Origin: Schoenoplectus triqueter
Taxonomy: Eukaryota > Streptophyta > Magnoliopsida > Poales > Cyperaceae
Assembly: GCA_964058805.1 (NCBI GenBank)
Contig: CAXKVV010000657.1
Span: 1 to 29,415 of the forward strand
Direction: 5' to 3'
Length of the DNA: 29,415 bases
Part shown: positions 11,818 through 21,890 of the stretch, in pieces
How positions within the stretch are numbered: the stretch's first letter is position 1
Layout: each line of letters begins with the position of its first letter
Program-made: the position numbers and the translations under genes
The notes under the pieces: generated by a model
The model's database searches: none
Told to the model about the DNA's origin: nothing
The model's input: only the letters and a program-made list of their open reading frames with translations

Positions 11818-11991
11818 GAATCTACAAGAACTCACAATCACTAAAAAACCCCCTGAATGTGCATCCAAATATCTCTAAACGGCAGAATCAGCCGACACCC
11901 AGCAGATGCACGCTCGGGAGGGATCTCCGTGTCCTTCTTCCGCAAACCCATCGCCCAGCGGCGGTGCGGCGGCGCGCGAAAAAGGGTCGCA

Positions 11992-11997
11992 CAAGGA
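11992..11997. repeat. Target duplication CAAGGA of the nested insert, right copy
   Basis: Identical to 4913-4918. Copia integrase sequence resumes immediately to its right. Confidence 0.65.
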
Positions 11998-12970
11998 AAA
12001 ATAAAGACATTTGAAAATAACAAGCTATTTTCATTTTGCATATTTGATGGACATGTTGCTTGATCATCCAATTGATAATATGGTTGATTTTCAAAGAAAT
12101 ACACATCTTTTGAGAAATATAATTTTTTATTTTTCGGATCATAACTCATACACTCGTACCCCTTTTTTCGTTAGAATATCCTAAAAATATTATTTTCATT
12201 GAGTTTTTTTATCAAATTTGTTTCTTTTTATATGTACAAAATTAGTACATCCAAAAACTTGAATATGATCCAAGTCTTTCTTTCTTTAAGAATTTATAAA
12301 TGATTCATATTTTTTAATCTTGGACTCGAGAATCTATTTATGAGATATGTGACCGTTAATACGGCATCCGACCAATAAATATTTGGAACATTATTTTGAA
12401 AAAGAATTGCCCTAGTAACTTTAAGAAGATGCCTATTTTTCCTTTCTGAAATTTCATTTTGTTGAGGCGTATTAACACACGTTGTTTGATGTACAACTCA
12501 TTTTTGTTTGAAGAATTCTAATTTTTTTTATTTACATACTCTGTGCCATTATCGTATTTAAATATCTTAATTTTAGCATTGTATTGAGTTTCAACAAAAT
12601 TGTAGAACTCTTGAAAGTAAGAAAAAACTTCATTTTTAGCCTTTAAAAGATAAACTCATGTAGTGCGGGAAAAATCATCAATAAATATAATAAAATATTT
12701 AAAATGATTATACGAGTCAATGGGTGCCGGACCCCAAACATCAGAATGAATTAAATCAAAATATTTTTCCGATACACTAGTAGATAATGGAAATGGTAAT
12801 CTAGTTTGTTTTGAAAGTTTACAAATATCACAATCACTAGAATCTAAATTATAGCAAAAAAAATGTTTAAAACTTGATCGGATGGGTGCCCAAATCTTCG
12901 ATGTAGCAACTTGTCTCGAGATATCATATTTGATGAAATAAAACAATTATTTGAGTTACTATCAAAATAA
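11998..12970 (-). pseudogene. Copia pre-integrase and integrase (decayed)
   Basis: Read on the minus strand: the zinc-binding pre-integrase has its histidine pair in HRRFGHPS (near 12915-12870) and its cysteine pair in CDICKLSKQTRLPF (near 12840-12790), but in different reading frames, so a frameshift lies between them, probably in the A/T-run near 12858. The catalytic core follows with the first Asp in HSDVWGPAPID and FIDDFSRTTW, the second in FKYDNGTEYVN (near 12560-12530) and the Glu in PQQNEISERKNRHLL (near 12460-12420). The C-terminal YDPKNKKLYFSKDVYFFENQ lies at about 12145-12085 and ends at the nested insert. The expected Gly before the catalytic Glu (normally QQNGV) is Glu here. Several frame breaks between 12150 and 12650. 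Confidence 0.9.
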
Positions 12971-13202
12971 TATAATTCATTTTCCAAGTGTCCCTCACCA
13001 ATCTTCTTACCTGATAATCAATCCTAAAACACGACTTTATTTGATGAGAAAATCACATTACAATTTAAATATTGAGTTAATTTACTAACAAATAATAAAT
13101 TTGATTTAAATTCGGGTAAACATAAAATATTATTCAAATCTTTAGAAAATATTTGTGTAGTGCCTAGGCCACGAATTTAAACTTTATTTCCATTAGCAAT
13201 GG

Positions 13203-14500
13203 TCACATGTTGGATTCCTTTGAGTTTTGATAATTTTGTAGTATATTTTTATCCCATGTCACATGATCCGATGCACCGGAATCGATAACCCAATTATTTT
13301 TATTTTGACATAAATTAGCAAATTTCAAAATAAAATCTGAATTATGCAAGGAATTTAAGGAATTAGATTTATATAATACAAAACCTAATTTTTGCTTTTC
13401 CACTAGGAGCTGAGTAAATAAACGTGCTAGCTACACAGAGGCTGCCCCAGCCGATCCAATCCCCTCAGCGCTGGAATTAGAAGAGTACGCTGACTGATCT
13501 GATCCCTTTGCATTCGAGTCCTTCAAATTGAAACCCATTTCCCCCAAATACGCTACCTTGCCTTTCTCCCCCTTTCGCGTATTGCTCCATTTGCCCCCTT
13601 TGTCGCGATTTACTCGATTCGGCCGGAGATGAGGGTGCAAGATCCAGCACTTGTCCCGACTGTGTCCTGCTCTATTGCAGTGATCGCATCGTTCAGAGCT
13701 TGGGCCACCTCTCTGTCACGCCGAGTCTCAGAAGTTAGGGTTCGCGAAACTAGGTTTTATTTGTGGGTTTGATTGTTGGACTTGAAATGCTTTGTTCTCT
13801 GTTAATTCTGGCGCTTGAGGGTTCATCAAGGTGTGCCTAGTTTCTTCTTGATCGATGATTGCTATGACATCATCAAAGCTTGACATTTCTATTAAGAGCA
13901 AGATTTGAGACCTAGCTGTCTCGTAGCTTGAGTCTAATGCCCTCAAGTAAGTAAAGATTAAATCTTGCTCGATTCTCTTTTGTGCTTCAATTGGGTCCGT
14001 TGTCGGTGGGAGGTAAGTTTGAAGTTCTTCCCATTTCAATGACAACTCAGTTACAAGCTCTGAGTTGCTTTTGCTGCCTTGCTTAATTCGTGTAATTTCT
14101 TACTTGAGACTAAAAATGTGAGCAAAAAATTTCTGTTTGCCGTATCTCATTTTTGTTGTCCCACAGTTCTTTTGATGACTCTTAGTATATGAGCATGCTA
14201 TGAAAGGTGTGTATCTAGTGTATTTAGTAACAAAGTAAGAATAGCATAATCTTCAACTTGCCAATCTTTGATTTTTGCTTGTTCAACTTCTGTTGGTTTT
14301 TCTGGAATTTCTGGTATTGGTTCTTTATTGGTTCCTGTGATGAAACCCAATCTCCATATGCCTTTAAGTGCTACAAACACTGATCTTGACCATGGGACAT
14401 AGTTTTTGTTGCCTGTCAGTACTATTGAAGTGAGTCTATCATTGGTTTGAGACATTTTTGGTTTACTGGCATTTGCTGAAATGGGAATTGTGGCTTCTGG
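13203..14500 (-). pseudogene. Copia gag and protease (decayed)
   Basis: Minus strand. The copia gag N-terminus reads MSQTNDRLTSIVLTGNKNY from 14455 with PWSRSVFVALKG; its frame stays open upstream to about 14560, so the true start is uncertain. A frameshift precedes the middle of gag (14045-13728, with LSFDDVIAII-like and RIEQDLIFTYLRAL helices), which ends in a stop. In the same frame past the stop is a perfect CX2CX4HX4C zinc knuckle, C-DH-C-NRAG-H-SRDK-C, at 13688-13644. The aspartic protease motif WVIDSGASDHVT lies near 13292-13257 in the same frame. The catalytic DSGA is intact, but the reading frame is not. Confidence 0.9.
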
Positions 14501-14753
14501 TACTGTGTCGGAGGTTTCACTGAGATCCGTCGGTTTGTTACTGAGATTGAGATATGACTAATAGTAATTTGTTTCTTCTTGTCTTTGTGAGTTGCTGGGC
14601 CAAATACTTGTTTTGGTCTTCTCTCTGTGAGGCTAGATATTTGTACTGATCTCCTCACTGTTGACAAGTGAGATTCAAAACTTGGTTGGCTCTGAGGCTC
14701 AATTGGCTCTGGTTTTTACTGATGCGGATTTACTGAGATAAAATCTTAAGCTT

Positions 14754-14765
14754 GCTCTGATATCA
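14754..14765 (-). other. Copia primer-binding site (initiator Met tRNA type)
   Basis: Directly next to the 5' LTR, the minus strand reads TGATATCAGAGC, one mismatch from TGGTATCAGAGC, the usual plant copia site complementary to the 3' end of initiator methionine tRNA. Confidence 0.85.
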
Positions 14766-15053
14766 TGTTGAATTTGATAACAATTAAGAAATGATGAAGA
14801 CTTGCTCTTTATTACTGTATTCTAATCTTTACAGATTGCACAGTCCCTAGTATATATACTTGACAGATTGTACAAGTATCTAACAATAACTCTTAAGTTA
14901 CCAACGGTAACTCTAGTATGCTACAATTAAGAAAATAATTGAGTGATTTTATTTTATAATATTGATGCTCTTATTTTTTAACAATGGGTCAATGACGAAA
15001 ATACCCTCATGGGTCGAGGCCCATAAAAACCCATATTGCTCTATTTATCAACA
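14766..15053 (-). repeat. Copia LTR (5' LTR in element orientation)
   Basis: 288 bp with intact ends: plus-strand TGTTGAATT...TTATCAACA, that is TG...CA on either strand. Pairs with 2782-3059. Contains AATAATTGAGTG and CCCATATTGCTC blocks shared by both copies. Confidence 0.93.
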
Positions 15054-15058
15054 AGTTC
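15054..15058. repeat. Target site duplication AGTTC, right copy
   Basis: Matches 2777-2781 next to the other LTR. Confidence 0.85.
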
Positions 15059-15791
15059 AATGCTTTGAGTAAGCTTAGGGATTGAATGATGCGTGGGAAA
15101 AATATTTGTGATGTTTTGGATGAGATTGTATCTAGAATTTGCATCACGATATATAATTGTATGTTAGGTTTTAGTATAATTGTATATAGGATTTGTATTG
15201 GAATAACATTTAGAGATAATGTTAGAATTTTAGGATTATTTTTAAAAAATATATAGGATAAGAAATTTGGTGAAAGTCTCATGTGTACTCTACTTTATTG
15301 ACATAAAGTGAACGATTTGGAAGGAGAACACACGCACATTTGGCAATGTGCGCAAACTGAGGAAAATAATCATACAGGACGCAAGAAATGACGTGAAACT
15401 GTGGGCTTCAATGGGCTTAACGATTGTAAAAATTTAACACTTGCAGTTCTCTTTTACGGGCATATATGCAAATAAATAAATAAATAAATAAATATTCTTA
15501 CCATCAGGGTCGTCAAGCCCTTGCAAATAAATCCTAGAACTTGTATTAAATAAACTTAATTATCTCTTGATCTCAGATTAAACACTTGACAGATTTAACA
15601 TCTCATAACATCTCATAACATCTCAACAAATGCATCTCTACCGTTGGCCATAACTAATTCACATACCCTGCATCCAGATATCTAGATAAATTTAAAAAAA
15701 AAAGTGGGGTTGGGAGCAAAAGCAGCATCGGAACTGACAACTTTATAGATTGATCATTGATGTAATTGAAAATAAAGCTCTTAACCGCCAT
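15059..15791. other. Spacer between the copia element and HAG2; small tandem repeats
   Basis: AT-rich sequence without a gene. Holds an (AAAT)n microsatellite of about seven units at 15469-15494 and an 11-bp repeat CATCTCATAAC (about 2.5 units) at 15599-15625. The HAG2 3' UTR should occupy the right 150-300 bases. Confidence 0.6.
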
Positions 15792-18567
15792 TCAAATCAG
15801 AGAAATCAATGAAGAAACCTTTTTGGCAACATTGCTAATCTCCTCCAATTCTTCTTCCACCAACTGATTAAGTTGCTCCTCTTGTTTTGCTTCATCTCCC
15901 TCATTTTTACACATCCCAGAATCTGCCACCTCTCCCCCTCCAGACCGAAACATAACAAAGGTCATGTCATGATCATAATCATTTGGCACCTCAATAACCT
16001 TCTTTGCATTATCCTTCACCACATTCTCCGTACCTAGTAGTTCTCCCTTTACACGGTCCAAGATAAGCAACCTAAAATTCTCCATGCACCTCTGGTTTTC
16101 ATGCACCAGGTTCATGTATATCAGCACCTCCCAGCAGCGGAGGAACTCCTTTTTGTTTATCTTTAGATTCTGACGGACCTGGTCCACAAGACTGGCTGGC
16201 GGACCAGCATGAGATTTTGTTGTACGCTTGGAGAGGTTGTTTTCCTTCAGGAATGAAACAACAGATAATATAGCAGGGTTTACCGGTTCGAAGGATAGCA
16301 GGCGCACCGTGTCCATGCAGGCTCGGAGATGCTGGAGGTATTCTGAGGGCTCTTCAACAGTGATGTCATGAGCATTTTGGGCAATTGCAACAGAGTTGAT
16401 GGCTTCAAGGAGAAGCCTGCCGTGGCCCAGGCTCTGGAAAGGAGGCAACACTAATATCTGTGCAGTAATTTGAACTGATGGGTATCAAAATATCAGCAAA
16501 AAAACAGCGATTACAAACATTAGTTGTACCACAGTTATGGCTTATCCCTATAAAACAACAAAATTATTCTGTGTATCATTCCTTACCCTCCTTCAGATAT
16601 ATTCTACATAAACTAAGACTAAGAATAACAGCAGGGGCAACTTGGGTATTTTGAAAGACCCATCTTTTATGGTGCAATTGAGGTATCTGTCAAATTTTAG
16701 CATAATGTGAAACTATTATAATATATAGATACATTACTAGGGCTGGGCCAAAAAAGTTAAACCTGGCCAATTCGCATGCGCAAAGCATCTGGGTAGTAAA
16801 AAAAGTTATATACTGTCGCAAATCCTAGCATCTCCACTTTACTATTGCTTTCAGATGACCTTTCCACAGCAACATAAACCTCCCATCTTGGATCAGTCAC
16901 GTCAATTGGGTTAGCTCCTGAATGTAATAACCATAAAACCACCAAACTTTAAAATTTAAGCCAATGGGACTGGGAAGTAGATAAAAAGTAAAAAAAGAAG
17001 ATAACAATTTAGCAAAATATACCATCAACTAAAAGAAGAACAAGAGAAACAAGCCGACTATAAAGTAACCCTGCATTGGCATTCTGCATTCCAAGCCTTA
17101 TTACCTGTACCAATTCTTAATAAAAATTAAAATATTATAATTAAAATTGCTTGATACAAGACTGAAAATAAGGAAAAAGTACCTCAATTGTGATGCCCTT
17201 GTCCTCAGAATTAGAATTAGCATTTTTCTTTGAGGAATCAAGGTTAACCACTTCTCCTTTAGCTACAACATTTCTGAAAACAGGAAACATAGCATTAGCG
17301 AAGGTAGAATTGTTTTGAAAAGGCACCACATAGTCTTAAAATACTATATTTATCCTTCTTAGGTCATTTATTTGGGATTAAAAGGCTTTGTTGTCGTCGT
17401 TGTTGTTGTTAGATCATTTAGAAACAAAAAAGAAGCAAGAAAGTGTCCACAGTAATTAAGTAAAATTTAACCTGACATAATCATGATCCCTTGAGAAGGT
17501 TTGCACAAATTCCTCTTTATCAAGTAAAGACTCGCCAAATATGCTCTATGCAAGAGGAAACAATAATACATTTTGTAATTAGATGTCCAACAGAGAAAGA
17601 CAAAATCCAATTATGGTGCACAAGGAAAAATTTATTACCTTAAGAGGAAGATCCAGATCAGTGATACCTTTCCCTCCCTACAGTAAATCAGTAATTTGAT
17701 AAGTGTTACTCATCAGGCTTCCACTAATGTTCCAAGCTCATACAAATTATAATATAAGAAAAATCTTATTCACACAAAGCTGCTGCTAATAGTGAACTTA
17801 CTTCACGTTTGCTCTCAAATGATACATCAACATATGCATGGAATGAAACCATACTAAGCCAGACATTTATCTGAATCACAAAAAAAATATATATTCTGAT
17901 ATGAAACATCAGCATGCCATATTCAAGAAAGAAAGGAACCTCGGAGAAAGGATTACATTTGAACAATATATATATATAAAATCGACAGAATAATATGGAA
18001 CATAATGTGGTACCTGCAAACCATTATAGCCATAAATCTTGCCATCTTCACCAAAGAAATGGTTTAGGTCAATCGGTTCCATTTGCAAACAGTTGGTTGA
18101 TCCGACTTCCTCCTCATGTTTCACTACAGTTAATGATTTAATTGGGCACGCAATTAAACAGACGAATAGAAATATTTTGAGCAAAAAGTTTGAGCAGAAT
18201 GCTTTAAAAATTTAAAACTGGGTGTTTAGAAAGAAATTTCTGTACCAGCGAAAATCTTTATGCAATCATTAGGCTCAATACCAGTGTCTGCAAATATGAA
18301 AAAGAAAAAAAAAACTCCATTAGGACCCTTACAACTTGGACAGTGAAAAGACGGACATTAGTGGACCCAGCACCAGAATGTGAGTGCAAGCGGCATCTGA
18401 ATTAGTTGAACAAAGATCTGGCACTGGAAACGCTATCATAAAACTCGGTGAAACAAAGATAGAGGAGGAAGGGAGTTACCGCTAGAGGCGAATCCGACCC
18501 GCTTGCGCTTCTTGGGCTCTTGATCAGCAGTGGCTGCGGCTTCGGTTCCTTTGTGCTTGAACGCCAT
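15792..18567 (-). CDS. HAG2: Histone acetyltransferase type B catalytic subunit (HAT1/HAG2), 10 exons
   Basis: Exons (transcript order): 18567-18480, 18287-18246, 18123-18014, 17870-17802, 17677-17639, 17545-17472, 17273-17183, 17104-17023, 16917-16763, 16457-15792. All joins keep frame, giving 471 residues, about the length of the Arabidopsis protein. HAT1 acetylates newly made histone H4 on Lys5 and Lys12 in cytoplasm and nucleus before chromatin assembly. The N-terminus carries a basic nuclear-signal-like KKRKR (about 19-23). The HAT1 N-terminal domain includes DLNHFFGEDGKIYGYNGLQ; the GNAT core includes GFATVYNFFYYPD, then ILVLPPFQSLGHGRLL with the acetyl-CoA loop QxxGxG at about 258-263 and acidic VEEPSEYLQHLR just after. 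The last exon ends in a Glu-rich helix. No defect seen. The ATG at 18567 is chosen because MAFKHKG matches family N-termini as I recall them. Confidence 0.95.
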
Positions 18568-18654
18568 GAAAGCGGAATCGGAACTGGAGTTCCTCCTGAA
18601 CTAAGCTCAGAAGCAGCGGAAGAGAAGAGAAGAGGGATAGAGTGGAAGCGAGGG

Positions 18655-18707
18655 TAGGGTTAGGGTTAGGGTTAGGGTTAGGGTTAGGGTTTGGGTTTGG
18701 GTTTGGG
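18655..18707. repeat. Telomere-like TTAGGG/TTTGGG tract upstream of HAG2
   Basis: Five perfect TTAGGG units (18660-18689) followed by three TTTGGG units (18690-18707), preceded by TAGGG. It starts about 90 bases before the HAG2 ATG, so it lies in the 5' leader or core promoter; on the gene strand it reads CCCAAACCC...CCCTAACCCT with one AAACCCTAA telo-box. Telo-boxes occur in promoters of many plant housekeeping genes and bind TRB-type Myb proteins. The period is six, not the seven of the usual plant telomere (TTTAGGG). Confidence 0.85.
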
Positions 18708-18708
18708 A

Positions 18709-19333
18709 AGGCGGGAAATGAAATTGGGATTTGCGGGGACGGCGAGGGAAGGCGAGGGGGCTGGGGCTGAGCCTTTCTTTAATCTTTACTTAATTAATTA
18801 ATTAAGGGCGGGATATTTTTTGATAATTTTAATAATGAATTTTTTAATGAATATAAAAAATCTTAAATTGAAAAAAAAGTTGATAGATATATTTTTTATT
18901 TATGAATTGATAATGTTTTAAAATTTATATGTTTTCATTATCATTTGATAGTTTATTAAAACTATATTTAATTTAACGATATTTCATGAACTATCATACA
19001 TTTGGTAAATTACATAAAATTTGAAAAATTTGAAGTAGGAAAATATATCCATAGTCATTTTTTTTATACTTATTACGAATCGTCAAAATAATCCAATATC
19101 GAGTGACCCCCACTCATTAAATAATCGGGCCTTTTTCTTTTTAAAAAAATTAAAAAAAATAATAAAGAAAAAAAACGTTTCCTGTTCGCAGCTTCGACCA
19201 GTAACATAATGTTTGAGGAATATAGGAACTCACAATAGTAAAAGATTATGGACTTTTTACATTAGCATGTTTAACATGAAAATAATAAAAATATAATACT
19301 ATTTCAAATGATAGTAATATTATTTGAACTATT
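18709..19333. other. HAG2 upstream region, AT-rich
   Basis: The first 60 bases are GC-rich (promoter side of HAG2), then TTAATTAATTAATTAAG at about 18790 opens about 500 bases of AT-rich spacer with A/T runs. No gene or clear repeat found. Confidence 0.5.
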
Positions 19334-19343
19334 TATTTATATA
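19334..19343. repeat. 10-bp target duplication of the fold-back element (left copy)
   Basis: TATTTATATA, identical to 19747-19756 on the other side. Confidence 0.75.
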
Positions 19344-19746
19344 GAGTGAGGCTATGGTGCTTCGCGAAGCACAAAACCTCCCGTGCTTCGCGTCCGTATC
19401 TCGAATTTGAAAGTTCATACACCCGATCCAAACCGTTGAACATGATCTTCATATTGAACTATCTTTGGAGATCAAAATTTATATTTTTTTGAATTTTTTT
19501 GCTATTTTTTAGATGGGTACAAAATCGCTAGTTTTGGATGGTGCAGAAATCGTTAGATCAGCAAATTTTATACTCATTTAAAAAATAGCAAAAAAATTCA
19601 AAAAAATATAAAATTTGATCTCCAAATATATTTCAATATGAAGATCATGTTCAACGGTTTGGATCGAGCGTATGAACTTTCAAATTCGAGATACGAATGC
19701 GAAGCACGGGAGGTTTTGTGCTTCGCGAAGCACCATAGCCTCACTC
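19344..19746. mobile_element. MULE-type fold-back MITE, 403 bp
   Basis: The two halves are inverted copies of each other for about 185 bp with only about eight to ten mismatches, around a short unpaired centre. Ends are GAGTGAGGCTATGGTGC and its complement, starting GAG like many Mutator ends. A 10-bp direct repeat TATTTATATA flanks it (19334-19343 and 19747-19756). Long inverted repeats plus a 9-10-bp duplication fit a Mutator-like non-autonomous element. Just inside each end is the perfect 16-bp palindrome GTGCTTCGCGAAGCAC. The whole transcript would fold into one long hairpin. hAT origin (8-bp duplication) is the main alternative, since the site is AT-rich and the border could shift. Confidence 0.88.
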
Positions 19747-19756
19747 TATTTATATA
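19747..19756. repeat. 10-bp target duplication of the fold-back element (right copy)
   Basis: TATTTATATA, identical to 19334-19343. Confidence 0.75.
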
Positions 19757-20166
19757 TTTAAAACAGCGATGAAGTGTTGAAAACAATAGTAACCATTCCA
19801 ACTCAGTCGAACAATAAAAATATATTCTCATTCATCTGAAAATGAAATAAAAAGTTTTTGTTTCTCTACGCATCAAGATTCGGATGCACTTCGTAATTTT
19901 AAACTACCCGAGTGCTGTACAACACAAGTAAACCCAGAAATCATGCACCACTATGAATTTAGCACTGCTAATAAGTAAGAGTAAGACGCATACGCACTTT
20001 TAGTTTATTTTCACAGACTTATCATCTATCGCTCAATACAACAACACAAATCTCTCTTTAAATAGATTCTCAACAATTTTCAACAAGACAAAAAAACAAA
20101 CATCTACATGCTGCAGAAATAGAAGAAGCGCAAAAGCTACAACGTTTCATCCAATTATCTGTAAAA
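19757..20166. other. Spacer and probable AP-4 sigma 3' UTR
   Basis: 410 bases, AT-rich, with no coding signal. Sequence to the left of 20167 is the likely 3' UTR of the minus-strand AP-4 sigma gene. Confidence 0.55.
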
Positions 20167-21890
20167 TTATGAAGCCTTTTCCATCAGCTGAATTGGGGAG
20201 AGAATATTAGTTTTGCTGGTTTCAACAATGCAACCGTTCATCACCATCTCTTCTAGCATAAAGTGCACCTTCTCCAAATGGAACATTATATCCAGCTCAC
20301 ACTGCACATCAAATTTCAACATACATCAGGGGACCATGTCGGCTATTACAACTATCCCGGAACCCCAAAAAGATAATAACAAAAAGTACACAAGGGGCTT
20401 GATTTCTCATGTACCCATCAGAAGGTTTTGAATGAAATTAAAATTTTCTGAAGGACAACACAATTAGATAGAAATAACGGTAGTCAATACTGCAGGCATT
20501 TGCTGGTCGATTTAAAAAAAAAAAAGAAGCAAACTATGGAATCCAAACTTGAACTAAGAACCAAGAAAAAAATATTGCGCAACTTTGTCTCATTGCAACT
20601 AAAATATTGCATTATGAAATACTTAAAACTATTCAAATGGCATTGTATAACATAGTTCATTAGACAATTTACATAATTAGCATTCAACAAGCCTGCAAAC
20701 ATTTGCAGAATAAAATGACATTATGAATCTTATAAACGGGACTCCGATGTAATGCAAAATCTAATTCTCAAACAGAGTACAAGTAATTTCGCAACTCAAA
20801 ATTTTCTTGGTTTTTAGTAAATGAATTCAAAATTTTACATGGAGCAAAGTGAGATTTTAGTGAGACATCAAATTTCTTTTATTCTGGCATCAATTAACAG
20901 CATATGGCACTTGTGCATATATGGGCAGGTCTTGCATGGATAAGTAGTGCACCTAATCCATGAGATAACAATCTAATAGCTGTACCAACTTGAACGACAT
21001 TCAGCGTCCATCACTCAACACTTAGAACTCTCCATTAATAGTTCAAAAACAATCAATCTCACATTGGACCATTTAGCGAAATAGGGGAGAGAGAGAGAGA
21101 TTTGTGGGAGGAGAAATCTACATCTCTCATTCTTGTTTTACAATGTAATAAACAAATGCACATATCACACTGCAGCATTTAATTTCAAAATTTGTAACAG
21201 ATTAATAATGCATAAAATATAAGAAAGGAATAAAAAATATATTAAATTTCGATGGGGAAATAAGATATTTTGATATATTGATGGGGATATTGGCAGTTTT
21301 GAAGTTTGGACAGGCACATGAACCAAACCCCTCAGAAATATTTAGCAAGAATAGTAATAATAATAATACCACATTCCCAAAATGGCGATCCATGGTCTCA
21401 ACAAGCAGATGTATGAATTCCAGTATTGCTAGCTCATTCTACAAACAAACAAAGAAGAAGACTTAATATTAGAATAGCATGTCCATCTGGACAAATTGTT
21501 GGCATTTGCACATGTAGCAGTAGCAGTAGCAGTAAAAAAGGATGGATAGATAATACCTCATCATTGTCGACGCCGACCAAGAAGAAAAGAGAGGCATAAC
21601 GTCTGTAGACTACTTTATAGTTCCGATGTTCCACAAAAGAGCACTGTACAGGGAAGGAGATGTATAATGTATTAGGTCTGAGATGAGAAAGAGATGGAGA
21701 CGGAGAGAAGAAGAAGAAGAGGAAGAGGAAGAGGATGAGGAAGAGGGACCTGTTGGTCGGTGCGAGCGAGGCACCTGCGAACGATCTCGCCTTCCAAGGC
21801 GCGGCGCTCGTCGAGGGAGAGATGCTCGAAGTACTGGGCCAATCGCGTCTGGCCCTGCTTGTTCACAAACAGCACGAATCGAATCCCCAT
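20167..21890 (-). CDS. AP4S: AP-4 adaptor complex sigma subunit, 4 exons
   Basis: Exons 21890-21750, 21643-21557, 21438-21370 and 20301-20167 join in frame to 143 residues, the usual length of plant AP-4 sigma. It is the small chain of the AP-4 heterotetramer, which sorts cargo at the trans-Golgi network toward vacuole or plasma membrane without clathrin. Seen: the start [20 protein letters not shown], then [17 protein letters not shown]; exon 2 with [17 protein letters not shown]; exon 3 with [20 protein letters not shown]; and the last exon [19 protein letters not shown]...[12 protein letters not shown]. The MGIRFVL start and the EHRNYK exon favour AP-4 over AP-1, -2 or -3 sigma. The last intron is about 1.07 kb. 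No defects. It shares a short upstream region with the divergent SAWADEE gene. Confidence 0.95.

Larger units (their letters stand above)
4919..11991. mobile_element. Nested non-coding insert (about 7.07 kb), possible giant solo LTR or non-autonomous element
   Basis: The insert separates copia integrase (11998 and up) from the copia linker and RT (4915 and down). Its ends are TG and CA with a 6-bp flanking duplication, which suits retroviral-type integration. I found no second copy of either end inside it, no pair of long direct or inverted terminal repeats, no primer-binding site and no protein longer than about 90 residues that resembles a family. It does hold several local tandem arrays, a 1.2-kb stretch of extreme AT content and several TATA-like boxes on both strands. 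A single very long LTR left by recombination between two LTRs would explain all of this; a LARD-type or other non-autonomous element is also possible. Helitron ends (TC...CTRR) and DNA-transposon terminal inverted repeats were looked for and not found. Orientation unknown. Confidence 0.6.
2782..15053 (-). mobile_element. Ty1/copia LTR retrotransposon, degenerate, interrupted by a 7-kb nested insert
   Basis: On the minus strand the order is LTR (15053-14766), primer-binding site, gag, protease, integrase, RT, RNase H, polypurine tract, LTR (3059-2782). This gag-PR-INT-RT-RH order defines Ty1/copia. LTRs are 278 and 288 bp and the element is flanked by AGTTC at 2777-2781 and 15054-15058. Removing the nested insert and one copy of its duplication leaves about 5.2 kb, the normal size for copia. 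Coding parts carry frameshifts and stops, so it is not autonomous. A hand alignment of the LTRs gives about 19-20 substitutions over roughly 265 aligned bases (about 7%) plus two larger indels, pointing to an insertion some millions of years old. Lineage within copia was not determined. Confidence 0.95.

Noticed and set aside
11836..11850. CACTAAAAAACC, resembling the end of a CACTA (En/Spm) transposon
   Set aside because: No partner TAGTG end with matching subterminal repeats or 3-bp duplication was found on either side; the target duplication CAAGGA lies about 150 bp further right.
4919..11991. Helitron explanation for the nested insert
   Set aside because: Neither strand has a TC start after A together with a hairpin and CTRR end before T at the junctions, and Helitrons do not duplicate the target, whereas a 6-bp duplication is seen.
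12005..12018. Alternative nested-insert duplications TTTTCAA or ATTTTTC near both junctions
   Set aside because: They are A/T-run words of low complexity and give ends without TG/CA; CAAGGA with TG...CA ends is the better solution.
11841..12063. GC-rich open frames on both strands at the integrase/insert junction
   Set aside because: The minus frame is copia integrase running into the insert; the plus frame is its shadow. The GC-rich segment encodes nothing recognised.
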